Shown piece after piece: positions 8,661-17,221 of a stretch of 64,000 nt of DNA. Source of the stretch: JAOPZW01 sp963764585 (GTDB taxonomy: Bacteria > Actinomycetota > Thermoleophilia > Solirubrobacterales > Solirubrobacteraceae); assembly GCA_963764585.1 (NCBI GenBank), contig CAVXTB010000008.1, forward strand, positions 124,001 to 188,000, written 5' to 3'. The translations under genes were made by a program, and so were the position numbers. The notes below the pieces were generated by a model, which saw nothing but the letters and a program-made list of their open reading frames with translations, did not search any database and had not been told where the DNA came from. Each line of letters opens with the position of its first letter. The first letter of the stretch is position 1.

Positions 8661-9283
8661 CGCGTGGCCTTCGCGAGGTACTGGTGCCCGGCGCGGACCA
8701 GCACGGTCGTGTGCCTGGCGAAGTCACGCACCGCGACCACGCCCCGCACCACGCGCGTCAGCGTGCCGTCGCAGCGGTCGACGACCACCCACCGCGTGCC
8801 GCGCACCGTCGCGGCGCTGAAGAGCCCCGCCGTGCGGAACCGCCCCTTGCCGTCGCCCCACAGGTGGCGGGACTTGCGCTTCGCCGCCGCCCGGGCGCTC
8901 CCGCAGCTCGGCTCGGTCCCGGCGAGCGTCAGCGTCGTCACGGGGTGATCGCCCGTGGTCTGGCCCACCTTGAACGTGCCCTCGTAGAACCATGCGTGCT
9001 GCGTCGCGCCGCGGGTGTCGCTCGCAGAGGTGAGCGTGACGCGTCCGCCGGTCGTGTCGAACGTCGTCCCGAGCGGGACCTGCTGCGGATCGGTCAGGTT
9101 GACGAAGGCTCTGGCCCCCGGAACCTTGTAGCGAACCACGCCGCTGATGAGCTTCGCGTTGACGGTCTGGCCGGCGACGGGCGGCGGGACCTGGCTCACC
9201 GCGGACTCCCCGGCGGTGACTTCAAGCCCCATGGCGCAGGTCGCGACGAGCACGCCGATCCATGGCTTGCGAGAACGCCGCAC
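8657..9283 (-). CDS. Stand-alone exported FecR-like module protein
   Basis: The 208-residue precursor has a signal peptide (about 1-28) and then only the beta-rich module that forms the C-terminus of five larger proteins at 22.8-32.2 kb. Signature segments are GTTFDTTGGRVTLTSASDTR, LWGDGKGRFRTAGLFSAATV and RWVVVDRCDGTLTRV, ending GHQYLAKATR. The pattern of a strand-rich repeat followed by VRGTxW resembles FecR-type extracytoplasmic domains, which relay signals to membrane partners. As a free module it shows that the unit folds alone. GTG start at 9283. Stop overlaps the DUF3307 start. It lacks the strongly basic tail seen in the large relatives. Confidence 0.75.
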   Translation of the reverse strand: MRRSRKPWIGVLVATCAMGLEVTAGESAVSQVPPPVAGQTVNAKLISGVVRYKVPGARAFVNLTDPQQVPLGTTFDTTGGRVTLTSASDTRGATQHAWFYEGTFKVGQTTGDHPVTTLTLAGTEPSCGSARAAAKRKSRHLWGDGKGRFRTAGLFSAATVRGTRWVVVDRCDGTLTRVVRGVVAVRDFARHTTVLVRAGHQYLAKATR

Positions 9284-9346
9284 GTGGCGACTATCGAGCG
9301 TGCCGCGCCGCTGGTCAAGGACGAGTCGACCCGCGTTCGACCAGGC

Positions 9347-9841
9347 TCAGTATCCGCCCGACGGGGAGGTGCCGGGCGCGACGATCTCGTTACCGGCCGC
9401 AGAGACGGCGAACCATGCTCCCAAGAAGCCTTCGCCAACCGTCTGTCCCGGCCGCGCGTCGCCGCTCATCGCGTAGAGCGGGTGGCCGTTGTAGACCAGT
9501 TGCCGCCGATGGTCGCGGCGCGTTGTCGTCGTGAGCTTGGCCCCCACCACTCCCGACCCGACGCGTGGCCTGCGCGACACGATCGCCGGCGGCCACACCC
9601 GGGCGCACCCGCCGTAGCACGTGCTCTTGCCGTGCCGGTCGGAGCGGAACAGGTACAGCGTGTGTCCGCGACGGTCGACGAGCACTCGACCAAGCTTCGT
9701 CGGCCCAATCCGCACGTCGGCCCGGTCGCGGACCACGCCATGGCGGGGCTTCGCGGCGGGAGACCGCTTGAGGACGATCGCGATCGTGCCCGCCGCGGCC
9801 AGCGCGAGCACCCCGGCCACGACGGTCGCCGGTCGTGTCAC
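9347..9841 (-). CDS. Membrane-anchored secreted-repeat (Lipoprotein_15-like) protein
   Basis: The 164-residue protein has an N-terminal hydrophobic anchor (about 5-25) and the secreted-repeat pattern GRVLVDRRGHTLYLFRSD, then CYGGCARVWPP and LVYNGHPLYAMSGD. This is the repeat of the Lipoprotein_15 family, whose function is not firmly known; some members lie near redox proteins. There is no lipobox Cys, so it is probably held by the uncleaved anchor. The GTG start at 9841 overlaps the stop of the kinase gene (GTGA), so the two are one unit. A 62-base gap separates it from the FecR-like gene. Confidence 0.8.
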   Translation of the reverse strand: MTRPATVVAGVLALAAAGTIAIVLKRSPAAKPRHGVVRDRADVRIGPTKLGRVLVDRRGHTLYLFRSDRHGKSTCYGGCARVWPPAIVSRRPRVGSGVVGAKLTTTTRRDHRRQLVYNGHPLYAMSGDARPGQTVGEGFLGAWFAVSAAGNEIVAPGTSPSGGY

Positions 9842-11578
9842 GCGCCCTTGTGCTCAGCCTGCGTCGCGGCGCCGAGGTCGCACAGGAAGAACGGCAGATC
9901 AGCCACCACTCTCAGCGAGGCGGTGTAGACCTGGGGCCCGCCAGGGACCCGCCCGGTCTTCGTCTTGCTCCCGGAACCGGACTGCACCCGCTCGGCGACG
10001 AGCGGACCGCAGAGCGCCGGGGCCGTCTGCTCGCCGAAGCCGCCGCCGTGCTCCTCGCTTGGGCCGAGGATCGCGTTGTAGGTCCCGTTGCGGTCGTAGT
10101 CGATGCCGTGGACGACGATGACGGCGTTGTCGGCCCGGATCGTTGCGGCCACCGCCGCGCCGACGTCGATCGTTCGGGTGTAGCGGATCCTGCCCGTCGC
10201 TGGGAAGCGCGTGAAGTCGAGGAAGCTGCTCGGGCTGAAGTCGCCCGTCTCCGTGAGCGAGATCACCGGACGGCCGTAGAAAGGCACGCCGTTGGTCGCG
10301 CTGATCGTCTTGTGCCCGGCGTGCATGTGCGCCGCCGACCCGTTCGGACAGATCCCTTTCGCGCCGGCGTGGATGTGCATGGGGTGCGCCGCATCGAGAA
10401 GGCCGTTGGTGGTGAGCGCGACGGACGCCACTGAGCCGTTGAGGTGCAGGACCGCGTTGCCCACGCCGCGGTCCACGTGGTTGAACGGCACCTGGGCAAG
10501 CTCGGCGTTCGCGGGTTGGCCGGGCGGCGTGCTCGGCGACGTGCTGTCCGACGAGTTGGACAGCACGATGATGGCGACCGGTATCGCGCAGGCCAGCACG
10601 ATCAGAGCGGCGATCGCCGGCCCGCGGCGAATGCGGCGCCGCCCGGGCGTTGCCGCCGCGGGCGGGGCCGCCGCCCCAGTTGCCGACGGCGGCGCGCCTT
10701 CGAGCTCCGTGGCCCGCGCCGCCTCTTGCGCCTGCTTGAGATCCTGCTCGGCGACGGCCCGCCGGACCGCCCCTGCCAGCTCGCCGGCGGACGCGTAGCG
10801 ATCGTCCGGCTCCTTGGCCGTGGCTCGCGCGACGACCTGGTCGAACGCCTCCACGAGCTCTGGGCGGTCGCTGCGGGGCAGCGGCGGCGGGTCGCTGACG
10901 TGAGCCCACAGCTTCGCCACGTCGCTGTCCTTGGGGTAGGCGACGTGGCCGGTGAGCATCTCGTACAGCACGCAGCCGAGCGAGTACACGTCGGCGCGGC
11001 AGTCGACCGTGCGCCCCCGGATCTGCTCGGGCGCGATGTAGTCGGGCGTCCCAACCCAGCTACCCCGACTGAGTCAGGTCACCGGTCGACCCCAGGCGCT
11101 TCGTCAGGCCGAAGTCGGTCAGGTAGACGTGCTCGATGATCCGAGCTCGCCCGAGACGAGGATGTTGGCCGGCTTGACGTCGCGGTGGACCAGGCCGCGC
11201 GCGTGAGCGGCGTCCAGCGCGTCGGCGACAGTCGGTGACGATCCGGCGCATGCGCGGGAAGGCAATCGGGCCACGAGTCGATCACGTCGCGCAGGTTCGT
11301 GCCCAGGCACGAAGCGCATGGCCAGGTAGAGGATCCCCTGCTCCTCGCCCCCACGGTGGATCGGCACGATGTTGGGATGCTCCAGCGAGGCCGCCAGGCG
11401 GGCCTCGGCCTTGAAGCGAGCCACTGACCGTCGGGTCCTGCGTGTGCTCCGGCGCGATGATCTTCAGGGCGACGGTGCGCTCGAGATCGACGTCCACGGC
11501 CCTGTAGACGACGCCCATCCCGCCACGGTCGATCAGCCCTTCGATCCTGTAACCGGCGAAGACCGAGCCGGCCTCCAA
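9838..11578 (-). pseudogene. Frameshifted receptor Ser/Thr kinase with CHRD-like outer domain
   Basis: The intact C-terminal part (9838 to about 11060) carries the end of a Pkn-type kinase (VYSLGCVLYEMLTGH), a Pro/Ala linker, one membrane segment (about 11 kb minus 430 bases, CAIPVAIIVLSN) and an outer domain with HIHAGAKG and AHMHAGHK that resembles CHRD domains. The N-terminal kinase half is spread over all three minus frames: GGMGVVYRA and ALKII, then PNIVPIHRGGEEQG, then TNLRDVID, then HRDVKPANI, then YLTDFGLTK. Six frame changes are needed between about 11425 and 11065; all key kinase residues survive. TTG at 11578 is a likely start, but not certain. Either the read is poor here or decay is recent. 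Confidence 0.7.
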
Positions 11579-11756
11579 CTTCGGGAGAGCCGGCTCGCGC
11601 GATCGTTGGCCTCGGACATGACGCCTCACCCCCCGTAATGACGGGTCCTCGGCGGCACCGTCCAGGAGGCGCACGCAGCCAATCAGGATGGCGCTGCCCG
11701 AAACCCGATGCTACTCCCGGCTCGCAACGACAGGCAAGGGTTAAAGCCGTGCAAAA

Positions 11757-12430
11757 TCAGAGATCGCGCTCCGACACGATGCCTGACAACAGTGCGCGCT
11801 CCACGAGGCGCGCGCGCTTCTGATTCTGCGGGAAACCCTCTACACCGAATTTCTGGAACAGCAGTCGCAGATGCGTCTTGATCGCCTCGACGCTGAGCAC
11901 CAGCTCAGTTGCGATCTCCTGATTGGTGGCAGGGGTGGCAAAGGGTGGTGACCCCTTGTACGGGCGGCAGAGGGCGACGAGCACGCGGCGCTGGGCCGCC
12001 GACAGGGCGTCGACCGTCGGGACGTCGCCGCCGAGCGCCGTGGTCGACCCCGCCCCGGCGTCGGCGCTCTGAACAGGACATGCGTGCGGCCGAAGCGCAG
12101 CGCATCGCCGTCGGCGAGCCGGCGGCGGCCGGCGAGTCGCTCGCCGTTGACGAAGGAGCCGTTCCTCGAGAGCCCGTCGTCGGCGACCGTCCACCGACGC
12201 CCGAGGCATGCGATCTCCGCATGCATGCGCGAGACCTGCCCGTCCCAGCACAACGGGATGTCCGCGTCGGCGTCGCGCCCGACGGTCAGACGTGCGCGCC
12301 CCTCGAGCCTGACGATCCGCTGCTGCCCCTCGCCATCGCGGTAGAGCAGGAACGGCGAGCCGCCGCGTGCAGCTATGAGCTGCTCCTGCAACTCGGCGGG
12401 CGAAGATGCGTGCGGCGCGAACTCGTTCAT
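11757..12430 (-). pseudogene. FHA - HTH regulator, frame broken once
   Basis: From ATG 12430 the frame encodes a phosphothreonine-binding FHA domain (LTVGRDADADIPL, VSRMHAEI, GSFVNGERL). Near 12065-12075 the frame must change by one to continue into a C-terminal helix-turn-helix segment (TNQEIATELVLSVEAIKTHL) ending at 11757. The scheme is that of FHA proteins with a LuxR/GerE-like DNA-binding end, which could switch transcription when bound to a phosphorylated kinase partner. It lies between the FHA pseudo-protease gene and the broken kinase gene on the same strand. The single break may be a base-call error; the net change is minus one, unlike most breaks in this window. Confidence 0.65.
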
Positions 12431-12468
12431 GGTCGCTGTCCTTGACGCCAGCGTAGTGTCGCAACGAA

Positions 12469-12497
12469 GCGGAGCCGGCCACAAGGGCCGGCTCCGC
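12469..12497 (-). terminator. Strong hairpin after the FHA pseudo-protease gene
   Basis: A perfect 12-bp stem (GCGGAGCCGGCC / GGCCGGCTCCGC) with a 5-base ACAAG loop begins 30 bases beyond the stop of the pseudo-protease gene. There is no clear U-tract, which is common in high-GC actinobacteria. It should separate that gene from the FHA-HTH gene. Confidence 0.6.
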
Positions 12498-12526
12498 CGT
12501 GGCGCACGGATGTGCGCTGGATGTCG

Positions 12527-14434
12527 TCATCCGCCAACCACGGTCGCCCCTGGCTGCGCGTTGCGGTCGTCGACGACCTCGACCTCGATGGTGAACGGCC
12601 CGATCGCGATCACGTCGCCGTGTCGCAAAGGGCGCGTGCCGTTCATGCGGACGCCGTTGAGCAGGGTCCCGTTGGTCGACTGCAGATCCTCGAGCGTCAG
12701 CTCGCCGCTCGCTCGGCGGACGATGGCATGGCGACGGGACACCAGCTGGTCGTCGAGCTCGACGTCGGCTCCGTGGCGCCCGATGACGATCTCGCGCGAC
12801 ACCAGGTGGCGCTGGCCGGCGTGGGGCCCGTCCTTGAGAACGATCTGCGCGATCGGCGCGGTCCCGGACAGCACGGTGGCGTCTTGCGGGCGCGCGGGGA
12901 CGTGCACGGCCAGCCGCACGCCGCCGACCTGCACGACGTCGCCGTCGGCCAGACGCTGCGAGCCGTCGACGTCGACACCGTTGACCGACGTGCCGTTCGC
13001 CGAGCCGAGGTCCTCGATCTCCAGCCCGTGCCCGGAAACGCGGACGACGGCATGGCGACGCGAGACCCGCGAGTCGTTGAGCCTCACGTCCGCGCGGTGG
13101 CGTCCGATCACCGCGTCGCCGCCCACCGGGAAGCGCTGGCCGGCGGCGACGCCGTCGAGCACGACAAGCGCCGGCAGGTCGTCCTTGATCGCCTCGGCGC
13201 GGCGAGGCGGCCAGTCGCTCTCGCCCCGGCGCCGGCGCTTGCGGCGCACGACGACGAAGCCACCGCCCGTCGGCGGCACTGCGATCAGACCGAGCAGGGC
13301 ACTCTCCAGCAGCGTGAGCCCGCGGCCCTTGAGCGTGCTGGCCAGTCGCAGCGAGCGGGCGCGGAAGCTTTCGGCGAGCTTGTTCTGAGGCCGAAGCTTG
13401 AGCACCAGGTCGAAGCCCGCGACCGCGGCCTGCTTGTCACCACGGAAGAACGCGTCCAGCGCGCTGCGGTACGCGCGGTTGGTGCGTCCGATCTCGTTGC
13501 GCACGCCCTCGTCGCTGAGCACCTGGCGCACCTCGGACGCGGGCGAGACGAGGCTCGCGGGCCACGACGGGTCAGCCGGCGTACGGCTGGTGACGCCGAC
13601 CACCTGTCCTTCGAGGTTGACGGTCGGACCGCCAACCATCCCGGGCGCGCGCGTCGGGCTGAGCGCGAACACGTCACGCAGCCCGTCGCCGACCCTCTCG
13701 GTCGCGCTGATCGAGCCTTGGTCGACACGTGGGTCGACCGCCCGGCTCACCGGTCCGGCGAAGCCGGCCGAGGCGACGGTGGCCCCAATCTCCAGCGGTG
13801 TGGAGTCAGCCAGCTCGAGCGCCGGCAGGTCCTGCTCCTCGATCTTGACGAGGCCCACGTCACCGTTGACGAAGCTGCGGACGCGCTGCACGCGCGCGGG
13901 ACGGGACCGGGCAGAGGGCGGCCCGCCGATCGATGCGCCGTAGTCGGCGCGCACGCTGCGATCCGGGTGGGCGTGGCTCGGACGCCTGGGCGACACGACG
14001 GTCCACTCGGCGCGCGCGAACCTCTCGTACGCGCGGCGGGTGCCGAACTGCCCGGTCAGCTGTCGCCTATTGAGCTTCCACTGCTGGTCCGCGACCTTGT
14101 CGACGATCTGGTCAGCTCCGACGTCGAGGTCGAGGCACTGGCCGGCCGTGACGATGAAGCCGGTCGGGTCGACGATGAACCCGCTGCAGACGACGGGGAC
14201 CTTGATCGGTCGGCGCGTCACGTCGTTGCCCTGCCTGTCGCGAACGAGGCCCGTGAACTCCGTGTTCAGTGCGACGACGCTCGGCTGGACGACGTCCGAG
14301 ACCTTCTCGAGTGGCGTCGCCTCCGGCGCCTGAGCTTTCGCCCGGCCCGTCATCGTCGCCAGGCTGAAGGTGGCGACCATGGCCAGGCCCACTGCGATGC
14401 GGGCCGGACCACGAGTGTGTGAGGTGGTGGACAT
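12527..14434 (-). CDS. Membrane HtrA-like pseudo-protease with two FHA domains
   Basis: The 635-residue protein has a signal or anchor segment (about 10-30), a trypsin-like S1C domain (about 40-290), a weak membrane segment (about 372-395) followed by VRRKRRRRG, and two FHA domains (about 430-500 with VIGRHRADVRL and about 535-610 with VIGRHGADVEL). The protease triad is not intact: His is replaced by Gln99 in TAGQC, Asp192 remains in NGDVGLVKI, and Ser is replaced by Val267 in GMVGGP. It therefore looks like a non-catalytic sensor outside the cell joined to phosphothreonine readers inside. Divergent from the P-loop ATPase gene; the next genes on this strand are an FHA-HTH protein and a kinase. 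Confidence 0.85.
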   Translation of the reverse strand: MSTTSHTRGPARIAVGLAMVATFSLATMTGRAKAQAPEATPLEKVSDVVQPSVVALNTEFTGLVRDRQGNDVTRRPIKVPVVCSGFIVDPTGFIVTAGQCLDLDVGADQIVDKVADQQWKLNRRQLTGQFGTRRAYERFARAEWTVVSPRRPSHAHPDRSVRADYGASIGGPPSARSRPARVQRVRSFVNGDVGLVKIEEQDLPALELADSTPLEIGATVASAGFAGPVSRAVDPRVDQGSISATERVGDGLRDVFALSPTRAPGMVGGPTVNLEGQVVGVTSRTPADPSWPASLVSPASEVRQVLSDEGVRNEIGRTNRAYRSALDAFFRGDKQAAVAGFDLVLKLRPQNKLAESFRARSLRLASTLKGRGLTLLESALLGLIAVPPTGGGFVVVRRKRRRRGESDWPPRRAEAIKDDLPALVVLDGVAAGQRFPVGGDAVIGRHRADVRLNDSRVSRRHAVVRVSGHGLEIEDLGSANGTSVNGVDVDGSQRLADGDVVQVGGVRLAVHVPARPQDATVLSGTAPIAQIVLKDGPHAGQRHLVSREIVIGRHGADVELDDQLVSRRHAIVRRASGELTLEDLQSTNGTLLNGVRMNGTRPLRHGDVIAIGPFTIEVEVVDDRNAQPGATVVGG

Positions 14435-14584
14435 TTCGTTTCCCCCGGTCGAGTTGCTTCAAAGGTCCCGCCGGTGGCAGGTCGCCGGTAGACGTCGCAG
14501 GTAGTGACCGCACCAAACCGCGGTGTTGTTCGCTTGAGCCTAGGGTGGCTCGATCCTGCGGTTCGCGAGCGCTACTGTCGGTGA

Positions 14585-16135
14585 GTGCCGCTTCCTCGTG
14601 AAGCAGCCCGCGGGTTCCGCGACATCGAGTTCGGCTTCGCCGACGCGCACAAGGAGGGAGCAGAGGCACCGGACCTGCTTCTCCACGGGTTCTTCGACGA
14701 CGGCCACCTGACGGAGCAGGCGCTGGGCGGCTCGCCGTTTCTGTTCCTGGGCTACAAGGGATCCGGCAAGACCGCTATCGCCGAGCGCGCGCGACTGCTG
14801 GGAGAGCGCGATCCGGAGCTGTTCGTCACAGCGGCGGCGCTCGACGACTTCTCGTACGGGGACTTCAAGTCACTCGCCGGCGGCAGCGGCGACTTCGAGT
14901 CGCGCTACCCGACGGTCTGGGCGTGGGTGCTCCTGCTCTTCCTGGTGCAGTCCCTCGAACGCGACGAGCTCGGCCGCGCGCACGCACCGCGCTCGTACTC
15001 GCAGACCCTGGGGGGCCTCAGGAGCCTCAACCTGATGCCCCTGCCGCAGCTCAGACAGCTCGTCACGAGCTCGTCGAAGCGGGGCTTCAAGGCGGCGATC
15101 CCCAGGTTCTTCGAGTACACCGAGGAACGGGTCGCCGAAGGCCACGACCTCCAGCTGATGCAGATGGTGCGCGCGCTGCGCGACGCAGTCCTGCAGTTCC
15201 CCACCGCCAGCCGGCACGTGCTCTTCATCGACGGCCTGGACGAGATCCTCACCCGCAGCGACGTGCAGTTCCATGTCCTCGCCGCGCTGATCTCCGAGGC
15301 GTCGAGGCTCAACGACGATCTGCGGGCCGCCGACAAGCCGTTCAAGTTCGTCGTCCTGTGCCGCACCGACATCTTCGATCGGCTCCCAGGCGCGAACAAG
15401 AACAAGATCCGCCGCGACAGCGCCGAGAGCCTCGAATGGTTCGACGATCCCCGCGACCCGGATCGCACGCGCCTGGTCCAGCTGGTCAACCTGCGCGCGC
15501 GGTGCTCGCTGGAACGTGATGTGAACGTCTTCGAAGAGTTCTTCCCTGCGAGGGTCGACGGGCGGCCGATACGTCGCTTCCTCCTGCACCACACGCGACA
15601 CCTGCCGCGGGACGTCCTGCAACTCATGAAGAGCCTGCAGCGATTCGCCCCGCCCTCTCCATCGGGAGCCCTCCACGAGGATCAGCTGCGCAGCGGCATC
15701 CGCCACTACTCCAACGACTACTTCCTTCCCGAGCTGCGCGACGAGCTGCATGGGTACCTCGACGCGGCCGGCATCGAAACGTCGATCAAGCTGCTGGGAA
15801 GCCTGCGGGCGTCGCGATTCACGGTGCGCGACCTCGAGCAGCAGGCACAGCGGCTGAGGCTCGCGCCGGTCGAGCTCGACGCGCTCGTGAACACGCTGTT
15901 CGAGTGCAGCGGGATCGGCATGGTAGACGCCTCCAGACCGGGCCGGCCCGTGGTCACCTTCAAGTACCGCAACCGCACGGCGATGTTGATCCCCGACGCC
16001 CGCATGCTCGTGCACCCCGGGGCGTGGAAGGCGCTGAACATCCAGGCAGGCAGGCCGGCCGCGAGTGCGGCAAGTCGAAGCCGCCGGCGCACACGGCGCG
16101 AGCGGCCGGGACACGGGACAAGCGGCAAGGCTTGA
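14585..16135 (+). CDS. P-loop ATPase, Sll1717-like
   Basis: The 516-residue protein begins with DIEFGFADAHKE, a pattern typical of the Sll1717 family of P-loop ATPases, then has a Walker A motif GYKGSGKTAI (about 56-65) and a Walker B motif VLFIDGLDE (about 214-222). The helical C-terminal half probably holds sensor and winged-helix elements, and the last 30 residues are Arg/Ser-rich. The biological role of the family is not settled; relatives occur beside signalling and defence genes. GTG start at 14585, preceded by a 150-base divergent promoter region. A hairpin overlapping its stop probably ends transcription. Confidence 0.75.
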   Translation: MPLPREAARGFRDIEFGFADAHKEGAEAPDLLLHGFFDDGHLTEQALGGSPFLFLGYKGSGKTAIAERARLLGERDPELFVTAAALDDFSYGDFKSLAGGSGDFESRYPTVWAWVLLLFLVQSLERDELGRAHAPRSYSQTLGGLRSLNLMPLPQLRQLVTSSSKRGFKAAIPRFFEYTEERVAEGHDLQLMQMVRALRDAVLQFPTASRHVLFIDGLDEILTRSDVQFHVLAALISEASRLNDDLRAADKPFKFVVLCRTDIFDRLPGANKNKIRRDSAESLEWFDDPRDPDRTRLVQLVNLRARCSLERDVNVFEEFFPARVDGRPIRRFLLHHTRHLPRDVLQLMKSLQRFAPPSPSGALHEDQLRSGIRHYSNDYFLPELRDELHGYLDAAGIETSIKLLGSLRASRFTVRDLEQQAQRLRLAPVELDALVNTLFECSGIGMVDASRPGRPVVTFKYRNRTAMLIPDARMLVHPGAWKALNIQAGRPAASAASRSRRRTRRERPGHGTSGKA

Positions 16136-16162
16136 CGCCCCGGCGAAGCCGAGGCGTCAAGC
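16130..16162 (+). terminator. Hairpin overlapping the ATPase stop codon
   Basis: GCTTGACGCC (16130-16139) pairs perfectly with GGCGTCAAGC (16153-16162), and the loop adds a CGGC/GCCG inner stem. The hairpin contains the TGA at 16133-16135. It has no U-tract. It is most simply a terminator for the ATPase gene. Confidence 0.55.
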
Positions 16163-16254
16163 GCCGAGCCGATATGGCGCCAGGCACGTGCCGGCGGACG
16201 AGAGGGGACCCTCTTGGGCGCTCACCTCTCGAGCACGGTGGTCACCCTCCTCGC

Positions 16255-16425
16255 TCAGGGAGGGGATGCCGATGGACGGCTGCTCTTTGCAGCTGCCGCC
16301 GTGCTCGCCACGTAATGGGCGCACCGCTGGCGGATGGCGTTTCGCGTCATGTGCGGGTTGGTGCCACCTGGGATCCGGTGACTCCGCGGGGCGCACTCGC
16401 TACGAGTGCGCAGATGAGACGACAC
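16255..16425 (-). CDS. Possible 56-residue small protein
   Basis: A GTG at 16425 follows AAAGGAGC at a normal distance and opens a 56-codon frame. The product is Arg/His/Ser-rich (it contains GGTNPHMTRNAIRQRCAHY) and matches nothing I recognise. The good ribosome-binding site is the only support. The perfect dyad at 16391-16411 lies inside its early codons, which argues either for regulation or against coding. Confidence 0.22.
   Translation of the reverse strand: MSSHLRTRSECAPRSHRIPGGTNPHMTRNAIRQRCAHYVASTAAAAKSSRPSASPP
16391..16411. promoter_or_regulatory. Perfect 9+3+9 dyad, operator-like
   Basis: GCGCACTCG and CGAGTGCGC flank CTA. A perfect 21-bp dyad without a T-run is more like a dimeric repressor site than a terminator. 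It lies about 195 bases upstream of the FHA gene start. Confidence 0.45.
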
Positions 16426-16606
16426 GGTGTGCTCCTTTCGGGACTGCGTTGGAAGAGCGTGCCTGGACGGTCGCATCGACACGACTGCTCGGCTAGGGCA
16501 CCTTGGTATCGATCCCGCCACACCTGCGATCGCGAACCGGCAGTCGGGGGCGGTGCTCGACCAATTGCGGTGTCCGCGCGCTCTGCTTGTGGATAGTGTC
16601 GCGCCC

Positions 16607-17221
16607 ATGCCCTTCCTGATCGTCCGATCCGGCGCGCGCTCCGGGGAGCGCATCGAGGTGATCGGCGAGCTCGTCGTCGGCCGCGAGCACGCCGACGTGA
16701 CGCTCGAGGACGAGGAGGTCTCGCGCCGCCACCTCGCCGTCCGCCCCCACGACGACGGCGTCGAGCTCGAGGATCTCGGCTCGACCAACGGGACGTTCGT
16801 CGACGGCGCGCGCCTGTCGGCAGCCGTCGTGATCTCCGAGAGCGCGCGCGTGATGCTCGGCGAGACCGAGATCGAGATCGAGGTGGAGGTCCCCGAGCCC
16901 GAGCTCGACCCCGGCGCCACGCGCCTGCGCGAGCGCCCGGTCATGCCCGACGCGACCGTGGTGCGGCCGGCGCCGGTGGCGCCACCGCCGGCGCCCGCGG
17001 AGCCGCCGGCGCCTCCCACCCCGGTCCGCGCGGAGCCGCCGCCGCCCGCCGCACCGGCGCCCGCCGCGGCCGCGGCCGAGCCGTTCGGCGCCTTCACGCC
17101 CGCGGCGCCCGCGCGCCGGCGCACTGGCGCGGCGACCCGCCTCTGGGCGCCGGCGACGATCGTCGTCCTGATCATCATCGCGACCGCGGTCGCGCTCGTG
17201 GTCTACTTCGCCGCGCGTTAG
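16607..17221 (+). CDS. Tail-anchored FHA-domain protein
   Basis: The 204-residue protein has an N-terminal FHA domain (about 1-80; LVVGREHADVTL, VSRRHLAV, STNGTFVDG), a long Pro/Ala linker (about 110-175) and a single C-terminal membrane helix (about 182-202) with almost nothing behind it. It should present a phosphothreonine-binding domain at the inner face of the membrane, recruiting substrates or partners of the local kinases. ATG at 16607 is chosen because the FHA fold begins at once. Its TAG overlaps the GTG of the dienelactone hydrolase gene by one base. Confidence 0.85.
   Translation: MPFLIVRSGARSGERIEVIGELVVGREHADVTLEDEEVSRRHLAVRPHDDGVELEDLGSTNGTFVDGARLSAAVVISESARVMLGETEIEIEVEVPEPELDPGATRLRERPVMPDATVVRPAPVAPPPAPAEPPAPPTPVRAEPPPPAAPAPAAAAAEPFGAFTPAAPARRRTGAATRLWAPATIVVLIIIATAVALVVYFAAR

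Larger units (their letters stand above)
16136..16606. other. 471-base intergenic stretch rich in inverted repeats
   Basis: No convincing conserved gene was found between the ATPase and FHA genes. The stretch holds several short dyads (AGAGGG-GA-CCCTCT at 16201-16214, a CCCTCC/GGGAGG hairpin near 16246-16265, and the perfect dyad at 16391-16411) and one possible small minus-strand reading frame at 16255-16425. It presumably includes the promoter of the FHA gene. It may hide a small RNA. Confidence 0.4.
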
